Below are positions 45,540 to 57,028 of a stretch of 64,000 nt of DNA, piece by piece. Location of the stretch: positions 332,445 through 396,444 of the forward strand of contig NZ_JMLP01000010.1 of NCBI RefSeq assembly GCF_000686805.1. Reading direction: 5' to 3'. Position 1 is the first letter of the stretch. Every line of letters starts with the position of its first letter. Source of the DNA: Bacillus sp. UNC41MFS5 (GTDB lineage: Bacteria > Bacillota > Bacilli > Bacillales_B > DSM-18226). The translations under genes and the position numbers were made by a program. Under the pieces are notes generated by a model. The model did no database searches. It worked only from the letters and a program-made list of their open reading frames with translations, and had not been told where the DNA came from.

Positions 45540-46655
45540 CTATCCTAAATAAATAGTAAATAACTCATCAACTGCCGTAGCTACTGTCTTTTCTCCAGCA
45601 ATTACTTCATTTTCTAAAGTAGATAGGGCACTTTTCACGCCATTATGATGAAAAAAATGAAATTGAAGTTGGTCAGTAATCAGCGAATAGAGCCATTCTT
45701 TCGCCTGGGTTCTTCTTCTTTCAAATAGCACACCTGATGTTTTACCATTTTGCTCAAAGGACTGTATGACATTCCAAATATCGCTTATCCCCTCTTGAGT
45801 CAAAGAAGAACACGTATAGGCTTTAGTAGCCCATCCCTTGGTGGCGGGATGAAGAAAATGAAGGATACGGTTATACTCTTTTCTCGTCTGCTCAGCGATT
45901 TGTTTGTTCTCCCCATCGGCTTTGTGAACAAGGACGGCATCAGCCAACTCCATAATCCCTTTTTTCATCCCTTGCAATTCGTCGCCAGCACCTGTAAGAA
46001 CTAACAGCATGAAAAAGTCTACCATATCTCTAATAATGACTTCACTTTGCCCAACCCCGACAGTTTCGATTAAGATGACATCAAAACCGGCTGCCTCACA
46101 AATTAACATCGCCTCTCTCGTCTTCCGATGCACCCCGCCTAGTTTTCCTGCAGTTGGAGAAGGACGGATAAAGGCGCGAGGGTTCCTTGATAACTGCTCC
46201 ATCCTTGTCTTGTCACCAAGGATACTGCCGCCGCTTATGCTCGAACTTGGATCAATGGCTAATACGGCTACACGATGTCCTAAGCTGCAAAGGTACGTAC
46301 CAAAGGTCTCAATAAAAGTACTTTTCCCTGCACCTGGAACACCTGTAATTCCAATCCGGATAGCTTGACCACTTTTAGGCAGGAGTTTCTGCAGGAGTTG
46401 TTGTGCTTTTTGAAAATGCTGTTCTGCATTGCTCTCAACAAGCGTAATCGCCCTAGCTAAAAGACTCCTATCGCCCCTTATTACTCCTTCATAAAGCTCT
46501 TCCACCGTCGGTTCCGAGGTTCTTCGTTTTTGAAAGCGAATATTTGGTTGAATGGATGCTGCTTGACCCTCATGCTCTTGACCTTTTCTTATCACACTTG
46601 AACATTTATCTGGTTGGTTCGGATCGCTCCATTCCGGTTTTTGATTAGAGGACAT
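45540..46655 (-). CDS. meaB: Methylmalonyl-CoA mutase-associated GTPase MeaB
   Basis: A 371-residue G3E P-loop GTPase that protects and reactivates the B12-dependent mutase. It has Walker A GVPGAGKSTFIE (about residues 109-120), a Walker B-like VAVLAIDPSSS, DVILIETVGVGQSE and the base-specificity HKADG. N-terminal 40 residues are variable and polar. Its start overlaps the mutB stop by one base, so the two are co-translated. Confidence 0.94.
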   Translation of the reverse strand: MSSNQKPEWSDPNQPDKCSSVIRKGQEHEGQAASIQPNIRFQKRRTSEPTVEELYEGVIRGDRSLLARAITLVESNAEQHFQKAQQLLQKLLPKSGQAIRIGITGVPGAGKSTFIETFGTYLCSLGHRVAVLAIDPSSSISGGSILGDKTRMEQLSRNPRAFIRPSPTAGKLGGVHRKTREAMLICEAAGFDVILIETVGVGQSEVIIRDMVDFFMLLVLTGAGDELQGMKKGIMELADAVLVHKADGENKQIAEQTRKEYNRILHFLHPATKGWATKAYTCSSLTQEGISDIWNVIQSFEQNGKTSGVLFERRRTQAKEWLYSLITDQLQFHFFHHNGVKSALSTLENEVIAGEKTVATAVDELFTIYLG

Positions 46656-48853
46656 TATTGAGACACTTCCTCATAACCGAGTTTGTGATAAATCTCCTTG
46701 ACGACCTTTTGTGCGGCAACCGGAATAATTGTCCCCGGTCCAAAGATAGCTGAAGCACCGTGGTCATATAAAAATTGATAATCCTGTGCTGGAATGACAC
46801 CGCCAATCACCACCAAAATATCGTCTCTGCCAAGTTTCACTAATTCCTCCACCAATTGCGGGAGAAGCGTTTTATGACCTGCAGCAAGCGAACTTATCCC
46901 AATCACATGAACATCGTTTTCAACGGCTTGCATCGCTGTTTCTTCTGGAGTTTGAAATAAAGGGCCAATATCGACATCAAATCCAAGGTCAGCGAAGGCC
47001 GTAGCAATTACTTTGGCACCGCGGTCATGGCCATCCTGACCCATTTTGGCAATCAGTATTCTTGGTCTTCTGCCTTCATTTTCTAAGAATTCATCCGTCA
47101 TTTTTTTCACTGCATCAATTTCTTCTTCATTGCTAAAAGCTGTACTATACACGCCGCTGATTGAACGAATTACTGCCTTATGTCTGCTAGCCACTTGCTC
47201 AATTGCATCAGAAATTTCCCCAAGTGTGGCTCTCGCCCTTGCTGCTTGTACAGCCAATTCTAATAAATTCTGTTCACCAGTTTCTGCGGCTTTCGTTAAT
47301 TCTGTAAGCGTTTCTTTTACTTTCTTCTCATCGCGATTAGCTTTTAATGCAGTTAATTTTTCAATTTGTTTTAACCGAACTGCTGTATTATCAATATCTA
47401 AAATATCAATGGCTTCTTCCTTTTCTAGTCGATAGCGATTGACACCGATAATTGTTTCCTTCCCAGAATCAATTTGTGCCTGTCTTCTGGCTGCAGCTTC
47501 TTCAATTCTCATCTTTGGCAGGCCTGTTTCAATCGCCTTGGCCATTCCACCGAGATTTTCTATTTCTTCAATATGTGTCCACGCTCTATAAACCAACTCA
47601 TCAGTTAATTTTTCAACGTAGTAAGAGCCTGCCCATGGATCAATGACATTGGTAATCCCCGTTTCCTCTTGTAAAAATAATTGTGTGTTACGGGCAATAC
47701 GTGCAGAAAAATCGGTTGGCAGTGCGATTGCTTCATCCAAGGCGTTCGTATGCAGGGATTGGGTATGCCCCATTGCAGCCGCATGGGCTTCTATCAACGT
47801 ACGAGTGACATTATTAAACGGATCTTGCTCGGTCAAACTCCAGCCGGATGTTTGCGAATGTGTCCGTAACGCTAATGATTTTTCGTTTTTTGGAGAAAAT
47901 GATTTCATCATTTTTGCCCAAATCAATCGAGCAGCGCGCATCTTAGCTACTTCCATGAAGTAATTCATCCCAATTGCCCAGAAAAAGGACAATCTGGGCG
48001 CAAATGAATCGATTTCAATACCAGCCTTCAGACCTGTTCGTACATATTCCAAGCCATCTGCAAGCGTGTATGCCAATTCTAAATCAGCTGGTGCCCCCGC
48101 CTCCTGCATATGATAACCGGAAATACTAATACTATTAAACTTTGGCATGTATTTTGACGTATATTCAAAGATATCAGCAATTATTTTCATAGACATTTCA
48201 GGCGGATAAATATAAGTGTTTCGGACCATATATTCTTTTAAAATGTCATTTTGAATGGTACCAGCCAGTTTCTCCTGACTTACACCTTGTTCTTCAGCGG
48301 TCACGATGAAAAAGGCAAGGATCGGCAGCACTGCCCCGTTCATGGTCATTGATACGGACATCTGGTCTAACGGTATTCCCTCAAACAATGTCTTCATATC
48401 AAGGATGGAATCGATCGCTACCCCTGCTTTACCGACATCACCGACCACTCGTGGATGGTCGGAGTCATAGCCACGATGTGTGGCTAAATCAAAAGCAACC
48501 GATAATCCCTTTTGTCCCATAGCTAGATTTCGACGATAGAAAGCATTGCTTTCCTCAGCTGTTGAAAAACCTGCATATTGTCTAACTGTCCATGGACGGT
48601 TGACATACATGGTTGGATACGGTCCTCTTGTATAAGGAGGGAGCCCGGGAAGATCATCAATATGCGGAAGGTCTTTACGATCCTCGCTTGTATAGAGCGG
48701 TTTTAGACTAATTTGTTCATTTGTCTCAAACAGTAAATCATCAATCACACCATTTATTTCTTGATCGACTTTTTGCTGCCACTCTTCTTTGTTAATAAAT
48801 TTCTGTTCGTCAAATAAGGATATATTTTGAAAATCAGGCTTTTGTTTCTTCAA
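46655..48853 (-). CDS. mutB: Methylmalonyl-CoA mutase large subunit (B12-binding)
   Basis: Isomerises (R)-methylmalonyl-CoA to succinyl-CoA using adenosylcobalamin. The 732-residue protein has the substrate TIM barrel ([37 protein letters not shown]) and a C-terminal B12 domain with the base-off DxHxxG signature in [16 protein letters not shown] (about residues 605-620) and GGVIPAQDY. Overlaps mutA by 20 bases. The catalytic subunit of the heterodimer. Confidence 0.96.
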   Translation of the reverse strand: MKKQKPDFQNISLFDEQKFINKEEWQQKVDQEINGVIDDLLFETNEQISLKPLYTSEDRKDLPHIDDLPGLPPYTRGPYPTMYVNRPWTVRQYAGFSTAEESNAFYRRNLAMGQKGLSVAFDLATHRGYDSDHPRVVGDVGKAGVAIDSILDMKTLFEGIPLDQMSVSMTMNGAVLPILAFFIVTAEEQGVSQEKLAGTIQNDILKEYMVRNTYIYPPEMSMKIIADIFEYTSKYMPKFNSISISGYHMQEAGAPADLELAYTLADGLEYVRTGLKAGIEIDSFAPRLSFFWAIGMNYFMEVAKMRAARLIWAKMMKSFSPKNEKSLALRTHSQTSGWSLTEQDPFNNVTRTLIEAHAAAMGHTQSLHTNALDEAIALPTDFSARIARNTQLFLQEETGITNVIDPWAGSYYVEKLTDELVYRAWTHIEEIENLGGMAKAIETGLPKMRIEEAAARRQAQIDSGKETIIGVNRYRLEKEEAIDILDIDNTAVRLKQIEKLTALKANRDEKKVKETLTELTKAAETGEQNLLELAVQAARARATLGEISDAIEQVASRHKAVIRSISGVYSTAFSNEEEIDAVKKMTDEFLENEGRRPRILIAKMGQDGHDRGAKVIATAFADLGFDVDIGPLFQTPEETAMQAVENDVHVIGISSLAAGHKTLLPQLVEELVKLGRDDILVVIGGVIPAQDYQFLYDHGASAIFGPGTIIPVAAQKVVKEIYHKLGYEEVSQ

Positions 48854-50729
48854 CCTTACTCACCTCCAACTCACTAAGAATGGACAACAGCGTTTCATAG
48901 CAATTGCTTTTCATATGGATAAACTGCTTAATACCTTCATCCATCCAAAGGTCCTGTTTTTCTTTTTCTGGCAGTCCTGCTAAGTAAAAAGTCCGCTCAG
49001 GAAATTCAGTTTTAAGGACATTTAAGATGCCATGTCCAATTATTTCATATTGATCATTCGTTCCGCATAAGCAATAGTGCTTTGCAGGATGTTCTAAAAC
49101 GAATTGTCTGGCATTCTCAACAGATATAATAGAATTACTTTTAACCGCTTTCAAACCTCCGGCTGCGAGAAATCCCTTCATAAAATCCAGCCTTGCTTTA
49201 TGCTGCTTTAATCCACCGAGACAAATCATCCCTACAGAGGGCTTAGATCCTAATTTTCCTTCGAAATCAAATGACTTTTTTCGTAATTCTTCGAATGGTT
49301 CTGCCAATCTACGGTCTGGAATAGCCTCTATATTAATTAACGAGTTTTTCCCATTTGCAAAATATGAATTTTTCTCTGGCAGGCTTTTATATGTAACCAT
49401 TTCATCCAGATTGGCATAGACATTTGTACCAACAATACTTTTCCTTCTTGTTTGAATATCATCAATCTTTTTTTCATAGACCGCTGCTATCTCTTGCTGC
49501 AACCATTTAGATTTTAGTACTTCTAAAATGCCTCCATGTGCATCAATACGTTGAAAAAATCCCCAAGCTTTTTCAGCAAGCTCATTTGTTAGATGTTCCA
49601 CATACCAAGAACCTCCAGCAGGATCAATAACTTTCTGCAGCTGTGCTTCTTCCTTCAAAATCAATTGAGTATTTCTAGCAATTCTATCCGAAAACGAAGT
49701 GACACCTGTGAGATCATCGAAAGGACTCACATGTAAGTACTGAATGCCCCCAACCACAGCCGCAAAAGCTTCATTTCCAGCCCGGAGGAGGTTAACATAA
49801 GGGTCATGTAAAGTTTTTGTTATAGTAGAAGTTTCAGCAGCAATATTCATTCTGGACTTATCTTCATTAGCTCCATAAACACTGCTCACACGGCTCCATA
49901 GGACTCGTGCAGCTCGAAGCTTTGCGATTTCCATGAAAAAATTGCTGCCAATAGAGAATTGGAAAATCATTTTTGTAAAAATCGCATCTAAATCCATGCC
50001 TGCATCCTGAAGATGTTCAAGATAGAATATCCCTTCAGCTATTGCAATCCCCAGTTCTTGAGCTGCACTTGCACCACCATTATGATAGGCACTAGTATCA
50101 ATTAGAATTGTACGCAAGTTAGGAAACTTTTCAGCAGCGTTACTAATGTTATTTACCCAATCTTTAAAAATTGCTTCTGAAATCACTCCTTCTTTAGCAA
50201 AAATTGCAACTGGATCTGAACCAATATATCCACTGATTTTTTCGCTAGCATCTTCTTCTACTATTAATTCTAATTCAGTGAGAAAAGTGGATTGTAATTC
50301 TTTAGCGTCAATTGAAAATGGATATTGAGTATATGAATCTGCTAAAATTTTTCCTAGGTTTTGACTCCCACCTAACAGACTTTTCGAGACATTAAATGAA
50401 ATGGCTGATTGACCTTTTTTAAATAATTGATGGAGTTTCGCCTGCAGCTCTTCTACCGATTTGCAGGATAGTCGTTGGGCAACCTTCCAATCATTTGTCA
50501 GGTAACCTAATGGATATATCCCTCTTCTAAAATCCGAACCTCCTGGATATTCCGGTACCGGACACTCATCTTGGCGGGTATAAAGCGGTTTCAAAATAAT
50601 ATTTTCATATGTAGTAGTTTGTAAAGATTCAACCGACTTTCCTTTTAAGGATTGCTCTGCTTTTTCTGTCCATGCTTGTTCTGATATTGAAGAAAAAGAC
50701 TGATTCTTTAAATTTTCCAAACTCCTCAT
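48834..50729 (-). CDS. mutA: Methylmalonyl-CoA mutase small subunit
   Basis: A 631-residue mutase-like protein partnering MutB. It keeps the barrel landmarks ([51 protein letters not shown]) but its C-terminal domain lacks the B12-binding DxHxxG, as expected for the non-catalytic subunit. The ATG at 50729 has GGAGAGG upstream; a GTG 12 bases earlier is less likely. First gene of mutA-mutB-meaB, separated from bkdB by a hairpin. Confidence 0.93.
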   Translation of the reverse strand: MRSLENLKNQSFSSISEQAWTEKAEQSLKGKSVESLQTTTYENIILKPLYTRQDECPVPEYPGGSDFRRGIYPLGYLTNDWKVAQRLSCKSVEELQAKLHQLFKKGQSAISFNVSKSLLGGSQNLGKILADSYTQYPFSIDAKELQSTFLTELELIVEEDASEKISGYIGSDPVAIFAKEGVISEAIFKDWVNNISNAAEKFPNLRTILIDTSAYHNGGASAAQELGIAIAEGIFYLEHLQDAGMDLDAIFTKMIFQFSIGSNFFMEIAKLRAARVLWSRVSSVYGANEDKSRMNIAAETSTITKTLHDPYVNLLRAGNEAFAAVVGGIQYLHVSPFDDLTGVTSFSDRIARNTQLILKEEAQLQKVIDPAGGSWYVEHLTNELAEKAWGFFQRIDAHGGILEVLKSKWLQQEIAAVYEKKIDDIQTRRKSIVGTNVYANLDEMVTYKSLPEKNSYFANGKNSLINIEAIPDRRLAEPFEELRKKSFDFEGKLGSKPSVGMICLGGLKQHKARLDFMKGFLAAGGLKAVKSNSIISVENARQFVLEHPAKHYCLCGTNDQYEIIGHGILNVLKTEFPERTFYLAGLPEKEKQDLWMDEGIKQFIHMKSNCYETLLSILSELEVSKVEETKA

Positions 50730-50821
50730 CCCCCTCTCCACTCAATTGAATTAAAATTCAAATAATTCTACCTACTACTATTTTATGGTACAAACACATT
50801 TCAAGCAATCTAAAAACAAAC

Positions 50822-50848
50822 AACCGCTGCTATCATTGGCAGCGGTGA
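50822..50848 (-). terminator. Hairpin after bkdB
   Basis: Perfect 8-bp stem ACCGCTGC / GCAGCGGT with an 8-base loop, then a T-rich tract on the minus strand. Probable terminator of the bkd operon before mutA. Confidence 0.7.
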
Positions 50849-50855
50849 TGATGTT

Positions 50856-52160
50856 TTAATAAATCGAAGTCGTTGATTTAGATGTATTTTCCAGTATTTC
50901 CTTCACACGTTGTAAGAAACGTCCGCAAACGAGCCCGTCTAATACTCTGTGATCGAGTGACATACATAAATTTACGATGTCACGAACAGCAATCATTCCA
51001 TTATTCATGACGACTGGTCGTTTGACGATAGACTCAACTTGAAGAATAGCCGCTTGTGGGTAATTGATGATACCCATGGATTGAACAGATCCAAAAGAAC
51101 CCGTATTGTTCACCGTGAAGGTTCCGCCTTGCATATCTTCAGACCTTAGTTTCCCTGTTCTTACTTTGACAGCGAGCTCAGATATTTCACGCGCAATTCC
51201 TTTAATCGTTTTTTCATCGGCCTGTTTAATGACAGGAACATAAAGGGCGTCATCTGTTGCTACTGCAATGGAAATATTGATATCTTTCTTTTGAATGATT
51301 TTATCTCCTGCCCACATCGAATTGATTTGCGGGAATTCTTTTAGCGCCTGTGCAACAGCCTTCACAAAGAATGCAAAGAAAGTTAAATTAAAGCCCTCAT
51401 TTTTCTTAAACTCATCTTTTATCGAGTTACGGTACTCCACCAAATTCGTGGCGTCCACTTCAATCATTGTCCAAGCATGCGGTGCTTCGTGTTTGCTCCT
51501 AAGCATATTTGCGGCAATTGCTTTACGAATACCTGTGACTGGAATTTCAATGTCGCCAACGGCTACTGGAATATTCACAGCTTGAGCAGGTGCCGTTGGC
51601 GCAACAACTGGCTGAGCCGCTTCTTGATTTGTTGCCTTGGTAACAGCGGGCTCATTTTTAGCTTCTACATTTTGTCCTGATTCAGGAATATTACCTGATT
51701 CGATTAGTTTTAAAAGATCTTTCCTCGTAATTCGTCCACCTGCACCGGTGCCTGACACCCTAGTTAAATCAATGCCATGTTCTTGAGAGATTTTTAGGAC
51801 GGCAGGCGAGTAACGTGCTTTGTTGCCTTGATCAGCTTGTTCCACATTTTCCGAGGCACTTGATGGTGCGCTCGGGCTTGCTGCAACAGATGCTTCAGGA
51901 ACTTCTTCAATTGTTCCACCCTCCAACGCTATCGTGCAAATTTGCTCCCCAACTGCTAAGGTATCCCCTTCTTCAGCAATTAGTTCCTTTATTACACCTG
52001 TAAAGGAGGATGGGATTTCCGCATTTACCTTATCTGTCATAACTTCTGCCAGGGGGTCGTATTTATTTACTTTATCTCCTACAGATACAAGCCATTTACT
52101 TATCGTACCTTCGGTAACGCTCTCCCCTAACTGAGGCATTTTGATTTGTTCAATTACCAC
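50856..52160 (-). CDS. bkdB: Branched-chain 2-oxoacid dehydrogenase E2 (lipoyl acyltransferase)
   Basis: A 434-residue E2 core. It has a lipoyl domain (residues about 3-78; lipoylated Lys in EVMTDKVNAEIPS), an Ala/Pro-rich linker, the E1/E3-binding domain (RYSPAVLKISQEHGIDLTRV... GGRITRKDLLKLIE), and the acyltransferase domain ending in the LCMSLDHRVLDGLVCGRFLQ catalytic signature. GTG at 52160 gives MVIEQIKMPQLGES, matching the B. subtilis start, with AGGAG ten bases upstream. The open frame extends upstream only through a repeat element. Confidence 0.95.
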   Translation of the reverse strand: MVIEQIKMPQLGESVTEGTISKWLVSVGDKVNKYDPLAEVMTDKVNAEIPSSFTGVIKELIAEEGDTLAVGEQICTIALEGGTIEEVPEASVAASPSAPSSASENVEQADQGNKARYSPAVLKISQEHGIDLTRVSGTGAGGRITRKDLLKLIESGNIPESGQNVEAKNEPAVTKATNQEAAQPVVAPTAPAQAVNIPVAVGDIEIPVTGIRKAIAANMLRSKHEAPHAWTMIEVDATNLVEYRNSIKDEFKKNEGFNLTFFAFFVKAVAQALKEFPQINSMWAGDKIIQKKDINISIAVATDDALYVPVIKQADEKTIKGIAREISELAVKVRTGKLRSEDMQGGTFTVNNTGSFGSVQSMGIINYPQAAILQVESIVKRPVVMNNGMIAVRDIVNLCMSLDHRVLDGLVCGRFLQRVKEILENTSKSTTSIY

Positions 52161-52178
52161 TATATACACACTCCTATT

Positions 52179-52221
52179 GTCCAGCTCTGGCGCTGTACCC
52201 AAGATGCCAGGGCTTTTCGTT
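52179..52221. repeat. Dispersed repeat, family A, copy inside the bkd operon
   Basis: GTCCAGCTCTGGCGCTG ... CCAGGGCTTTTCG, a diverged copy between bkdAB and bkdB. It creates a false in-frame N-terminal extension of bkdB. Confidence 0.6.
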
Positions 52222-53205
52222 TTAGTACTCAGCTAGTTCGCGCATCGCTTTTTCTACCTTATCTGGATTTACCATAAAGAATTTTTCCATTGTTGGCGAA
52301 TACGGCATGGCCGGTACATCTGGTCCAGCTAACCTCATAATTGGTGCATCTAATTCGAATAAGCAATTTTCTGCAATGATTGCAGCCACTTCACTAATAA
52401 TACTGCCTTCTTTTGTATCCTCTGTAATAAGAAGAACTTTACCAGTTTTCGATGCCGCCTCAATGATGGCTTCTTTATCCAGAGGATAGACAGTTCTCAA
52501 ATCAAGAATATGAGCGGAGATACCATCTTTCGCTAATTTTTCTGCTGCTTGAAGGGCAAAATGAACACATAGACCATACGTAATGACGGTAATATCTTCT
52601 CCTTTGCGCTTTACATCCGCTTTCCCAATTGGAAGGGTGTAATCATCTGTAGGTACCTCACCTTTAATTAATCGATACGCCCGCTTATGCTCGAAAAATA
52701 ATACTGGATCATTGTCACGGACAGCTGCCTTTAACAGCCCTTTTGCATCGTAAGGTGTGGAAGGCATAACAATTTTTAATCCAGGCTGATTTGCAAATAC
52801 TGCCTCAACAGATTGGGAATGATAAAGTGCACCGTGAACACCGCCGCCATAAGGAGCACGAATCACCATCGGACAACTCCAGTCATTGTTCGAACGATAG
52901 CGGATTTTCGCTGCTTCTGAAATAATTTGATTCACTGCCGGCATGATAAAGTCGGCAAATTGCATTTCGGCAATCGGCCGCATGCCATACATCGCTGCAC
53001 CAATTCCTACGCCAGCAATTGCTGATTCAGCAAGTGGTGTATCAATGACTCGTTCTTCCCCAAATTGGTCATATAATCCTTGGGTTGCCTTAAATACCCC
53101 GCCTTTTAATCCAACATCTTCACCAAGGACAAAAACCTTTGGATCTCTTTCCATTTCTTCTCGCATTGCCATTGTAATGGCATCAATATATGAAATTATC
53201 GCCAT
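52222..53205 (-). CDS. bkdAB: Branched-chain 2-oxoacid dehydrogenase E1 beta
   Basis: A 327-residue thiamine-diphosphate enzyme beta subunit: VLGEDVGLKGGVFKATQGL at the N-terminus, IDTPLAESAIAGVGIGAAM, MRPIAEMQFADFIMPAVNQI, and the C-terminal DVPAMPYSPTMEKFF. With BkdAA it decarboxylates the 2-oxoacids of Leu, Ile and Val. Twelve bases after bkdAA. Confidence 0.95.
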   Translation of the reverse strand: MAIISYIDAITMAMREEMERDPKVFVLGEDVGLKGGVFKATQGLYDQFGEERVIDTPLAESAIAGVGIGAAMYGMRPIAEMQFADFIMPAVNQIISEAAKIRYRSNNDWSCPMVIRAPYGGGVHGALYHSQSVEAVFANQPGLKIVMPSTPYDAKGLLKAAVRDNDPVLFFEHKRAYRLIKGEVPTDDYTLPIGKADVKRKGEDITVITYGLCVHFALQAAEKLAKDGISAHILDLRTVYPLDKEAIIEAASKTGKVLLITEDTKEGSIISEVAAIIAENCLFELDAPIMRLAGPDVPAMPYSPTMEKFFMVNPDKVEKAMRELAEY

Positions 53206-53217
53206 GTTTCATCCCCC

Positions 53218-54213
53218 TTACAAGTCCGCATAAACAAATTTCAGCGCATCTTCAGGTGCAGAGTACGGTGCATTTTCTGCATAGTCTGTCGCCTCATTGA
53301 CAAGCTTCATTACGCGGTCATTAATTTCTTTTTCTAATGCATCATCCATGACACCTGTTTCCTTCAAATATGCTCCAAAGGTAATAATTGGATCTTGGGT
53401 TTTTGCTTTGGCAACCTCATCTGGTGCACGGTAGGAACGGTCGTCATCATCAGAAGAGTGTGGTGTTAGACGATAAGAAATGGTTTCAATCAACGTAGGT
53501 CCTTCACCGCGTCGACCGCGCTCTGCTGCTTCCTTCACAGCTTTATAAACCTCTAGTGGATCGTTCCCATCAACAGTGAACCCAGGCATACCATAACCAA
53601 TCGCACGGTCGGAAACTTTTTCACACGCCAATTGTTTTTCGATTGGAACGGAGATAGCGTACTTGTTATTTTCACACATAAAAATAACAGGAAGTTTATG
53701 TACACCTGCAAAGTTGGCACCCTCATGAAAGTCCCCTTGGTTAGAAGAGCCCTCTCCGAAAGTTACAAAAGTTACGAGATCTTTTCTTTCCATTTTCCCA
53801 GCAAGGGCAATTCCAACAGCGTGTGGAACCTGAGTTGTTACAGGTGAAGAACCTGTGACAATCCGATTTTTCTTTTGGCCGAAGTGGCCTGGCATTTGCC
53901 TGCTGCCTGAATTAGGGTCTTCTGCTTTTGCAAAACCTGAAAGCATTAATTCCCTCGGCGTCATACCGAAAGTTAAAACCACACCCATATCACGATAATA
54001 CGGAAGAACATAATCTTTTTCACGATCAAGCGCAAATGCAGCCCCTACTTGTGCTGCCTCCTGACCTTGACAAGAAATAACGAAGGGAATTTTCCCGGCA
54101 CGGTTTAATAACCACATCCGCTCATCAATCCGGCGGGCCAATAGCATAGTTTCGTACATTTCCAATACTTTTCCGTCATTTAAACCTAAAGCATCATGAC
54201 GCTTTTCTGTCAT
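53218..54213 (-). CDS. bkdAA: Branched-chain 2-oxoacid dehydrogenase E1 alpha
   Basis: A 331-residue E1 alpha subunit. The ThDP-binding region is GEGSSNQGDFHEGANFAGVHKLPVIFMCENN, split by the family's GDG-like motif and ending in NN, with the phosphorylation-loop equivalent RLTPHSSDDDDRSYR. GGGAGG precedes the ATG. Follows lpdV with a repeat element in the gap. Confidence 0.95.
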   Translation of the reverse strand: MTEKRHDALGLNDGKVLEMYETMLLARRIDERMWLLNRAGKIPFVISCQGQEAAQVGAAFALDREKDYVLPYYRDMGVVLTFGMTPRELMLSGFAKAEDPNSGSRQMPGHFGQKKNRIVTGSSPVTTQVPHAVGIALAGKMERKDLVTFVTFGEGSSNQGDFHEGANFAGVHKLPVIFMCENNKYAISVPIEKQLACEKVSDRAIGYGMPGFTVDGNDPLEVYKAVKEAAERGRRGEGPTLIETISYRLTPHSSDDDDRSYRAPDEVAKAKTQDPIITFGAYLKETGVMDDALEKEINDRVMKLVNEATDYAENAPYSAPEDALKFVYADL

Positions 54214-54234
54214 TTATTTCTTACCTCCCAAATT

Positions 54235-54357
54235 CGAAAAGCGGAAGTGCCTTGTCCAGGGGCGACAAGCATAAGACGAGCGCTGACAGAAGGCGTGCTT
54301 TTTGCCTTCCGAAGCGATTGGCTTATGTCTCGAGCACCTAGGCACTGTAGCTAGACA
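54235..54357. repeat. Dispersed repeat, family A, inverted long copy in the bkd operon
   Basis: Read on the minus strand it starts TGTCTAGCTACAGTGCC and ends GGCACTTCCGCTTTTCG, the same ends as the 2356-2505 element, with interior inverted parts (CATAAGCC...; GGCGTGC...GCACGCC-like). It fills the gap between lpdV and bkdAA. Confidence 0.75.
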
Positions 54358-54392
54358 CTAACACTTTTTCAAAGATTTAAACTTTTGATTTT

Positions 54393-55814
54393 TTAAGAAT
54401 GAATCGCTTTCCCATCAACGGCAAGCGCAGCCTCACCAATGGCTTCTGAAAGAGTTGGGTGTGGATGAATCGTATGCGCGATTTCCCAAGGTGTTGCATC
54501 TAATACCATCGCAAGTCCTGCCTCCGTAATCATATCAGTTACATGCGGACCAATCATATGCACCCCTAGAATATCATCGGTCTCTTCATCCGCAACAATT
54601 TTCACAAATCCATCAGATTCTCCAAAAACAAGTGCTTTCCCAATCGCACGGAAAGAAAACTTCCCTGTCTTTACTTTATAACCTTTTTCTATAGCTTGGT
54701 CTTCTGTTATTCCCACACTGGAAACCTCTGGATTGCTATAGATACATCTAGAAACTAAATGATACTGCAGTGGCGAAGGATCCTTTCCGGCAATATGTTC
54801 GACAGCAATGATCCCTTCATGTGATGCCACATGGGCAAGTTGTAATCCACCAATCACATCACCAATCGCATAAATATGTGATTCTTTCGTTTGGAAGAAT
54901 TCATTTGTTGCAATAAAACCCTTCTCTACTTGTATTTCTGTATTCTCTAGGCCAATTCCTTCTGTATTTGCCTGACGACCCACCGAAACAAGAATTTTTT
55001 CCGCTTTAAATTCTTTCACTGTGCCCTTTACTTCTGCAGAAATTGCTACTCCATTGTCCCTTACCATTGTTTCGGGGAGGACTTTTGCACTTGTTACCAG
55101 TTTAACTCCTTTTTTCTTCATCAAACGCTGCATTTCTTTTGAAATTTCTTTATCTTCTGTCGGGATAATGCGGTCAGCATACTCAATAACTGTTACATCA
55201 ACACCGAAATCATGAAGCATAGACGCCCATTCTATTCCGATTACACCACCACCAACAATAATAATGGAATTAGGTAGTGACTCTAATTGCAATGCTTCAT
55301 CAGATGTCATCACATATTCTCGATCAATCTCAAGACCTGAAAGTGTCCTTGGTCTTGAACCTGTGGCAATAATCACATTTTTAGGTAGAAGCATTTCGTT
55401 TTCTTCCCCATTATTCATTTCAACAGAAATAGTTCCCGGCATCGGAGAAAAAATGGACGGTCCTAAGATTCTTCCTATACCTTCATAGACATCAATTTTG
55501 CCCTGTTTCATTAAATGCTGTACACCTTTATGAAGCTGGTCAATAATTTTATTTTTTCTCTCTTGTACTTTACCAAAATTTATCGATACATCACTAGTAA
55601 TAACACCGAAATCCTCACTATGTTTTGCTGTTGCAAAAACCTCTGCGCTCCTAAGAAGTGCCTTACTTGGTATACACCCTTGATGCAGACATGTCCCGCC
55701 AAGCTTTCCTTTTTCAACAATCGCTGTTTTTAAGCCAAGCTGAGAGGCCCTAATTGCGGCAACATAGCCGCCAGTACCCCCGCCAAGAACTACCAAATCA
55801 TATTCTTGTGCCAC
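54393..55814 (-). CDS. lpdV: Dihydrolipoyl dehydrogenase of the branched-chain complex (E3)
   Basis: A 473-residue flavoprotein: FAD-binding VVLGGGTGGYVAAIRA, redox-active disulfide GGTCLHQGCIPSKALL (the usual family Cys-x4-Cys), NAD-binding IIVGGGVIGIEWASML, and the C-terminal HTIHPHPTLSEAIGEA active-site His-Glu. It reoxidises the lipoyl groups of BkdB. Starts with GTG after GGGGAGG. Confidence 0.95.
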   Translation of the reverse strand: MAQEYDLVVLGGGTGGYVAAIRASQLGLKTAIVEKGKLGGTCLHQGCIPSKALLRSAEVFATAKHSEDFGVITSDVSINFGKVQERKNKIIDQLHKGVQHLMKQGKIDVYEGIGRILGPSIFSPMPGTISVEMNNGEENEMLLPKNVIIATGSRPRTLSGLEIDREYVMTSDEALQLESLPNSIIIVGGGVIGIEWASMLHDFGVDVTVIEYADRIIPTEDKEISKEMQRLMKKKGVKLVTSAKVLPETMVRDNGVAISAEVKGTVKEFKAEKILVSVGRQANTEGIGLENTEIQVEKGFIATNEFFQTKESHIYAIGDVIGGLQLAHVASHEGIIAVEHIAGKDPSPLQYHLVSRCIYSNPEVSSVGITEDQAIEKGYKVKTGKFSFRAIGKALVFGESDGFVKIVADEETDDILGVHMIGPHVTDMITEAGLAMVLDATPWEIAHTIHPHPTLSEAIGEAALAVDGKAIHS

Positions 55815-55835
55815 TCTTTTTTCCTCCCCATAACC

Positions 55836-56939
55836 TTAAATTTTAACTGTTTTAAAATTCCCAGGATAAATTTTTTCCTCTTCTTCGCCTCTTAAGACTC
55901 GCAGTGCACCTTCAGCAAGTGCTTGTAGTTCATTTTCACCCGGTTGAACCATTACGTCAGCAATCCAATTGATCCTATCGGTAATTGATTTCACAAACCC
56001 TTTCCCGTAGGCGAGCCCTCCAGTTAGAACAATCGCATCCACTTTTCCAGAGAGAACAGCACTAGCAGCCCCAATTTCCTTAGCCACTTGATAGGCCATT
56101 GCGTCATAAATAAGCATTGCTTCTTTATCGCCTGCTGTAATTCGCTGCTCTACCTTTACCGCATCATTGGTGCCGAGATAACCTACAAGACCGCCTTGAC
56201 CAACCAGCATTTTCATAATTTCTTCCCGATAATATTCACCAGAATAACATAGGGCTACTAAATCCCCTACAGGAACTGTTCCGGAACGTTCTGGGCTGAA
56301 GGGTCCATCCCCATGAAGACCATTGTTTACATCAATGACCTTCCCTTGCTTATGCACACCCACGGTAATGCCACCACCCATATGGGTTACAATTAAATTT
56401 AAGTCGCTGTATTTTTTCCCTAATTCCTTTGAAACCCTTCTTGCAACGGCCTTCTGATTCAAAGCATGAAAGATACTTTTCCGTTCAATTAAGGAAAATC
56501 CAGAAATTCTCGCAATTGGTTCAAGCTCATCAACAACAACTGGATCAACGATAAAAGAAGGAATATTTAAACCAGAAGCAATTTCGTAAGCAATGATCCC
56601 GCCAAGATTGGATGCGTGCTGCCCTGCATAACCAGACCGTAAATCTGTTAACATCACATCATTAACTGCATAGGTACCCCCTTCGATTGGACGTAGTAAT
56701 CCCCCACGTCCACATACAGCCGACAGTTTGGAAATATTTATCCCTTCATTATCCATTGTTTCCAAAATTGTTGTTTTTCTAAATTCATATTGATCAATAA
56801 TATTTGAAAAAGAGTTGATTGTCTCTGAATCATGACGAATTGTTTTTTCAAATATAGAAATATCATTATCGAAAACCCCGATTTTCGTGGATGTCGAGCC
56901 TGGGTTGATGACGAGAATCCGATATTCATTATCGTGCAA
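55836..56939 (-). CDS. buk: Butyrate kinase
   Basis: A 367-residue ASKHA-fold kinase: [16 protein letters not shown] at the N-terminus (phosphate 1), [21 protein letters not shown], and [13 protein letters not shown] near the C-terminus for adenosine. Converts butyryl- or branched acyl-phosphate plus ADP to acid plus ATP, giving ATP from the bkd pathway with Ptb. TTG start after GGAGGT. Confidence 0.95.
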   Translation of the reverse strand: MHDNEYRILVINPGSTSTKIGVFDNDISIFEKTIRHDSETINSFSNIIDQYEFRKTTILETMDNEGINISKLSAVCGRGGLLRPIEGGTYAVNDVMLTDLRSGYAGQHASNLGGIIAYEIASGLNIPSFIVDPVVVDELEPIARISGFSLIERKSIFHALNQKAVARRVSKELGKKYSDLNLIVTHMGGGITVGVHKQGKVIDVNNGLHGDGPFSPERSGTVPVGDLVALCYSGEYYREEIMKMLVGQGGLVGYLGTNDAVKVEQRITAGDKEAMLIYDAMAYQVAKEIGAASAVLSGKVDAIVLTGGLAYGKGFVKSITDRINWIADVMVQPGENELQALAEGALRVLRGEEEEKIYPGNFKTVKI

Positions 56940-57028
56940 CGTATTTGACCTCCAATTTTATTATTCTTAATGATTGAAGTCGAGTTTTAACTTAAATTAA
57001 ACATTCATAGCCCTATGAAAGGCAAAGA

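Noticed and set aside
52161..52202. N-terminal extension of bkdB (14 codons)
   Set aside because: Encoded by the family A repeat. The GTG at 52160 has a ribosome binding site and matches the homologous start.
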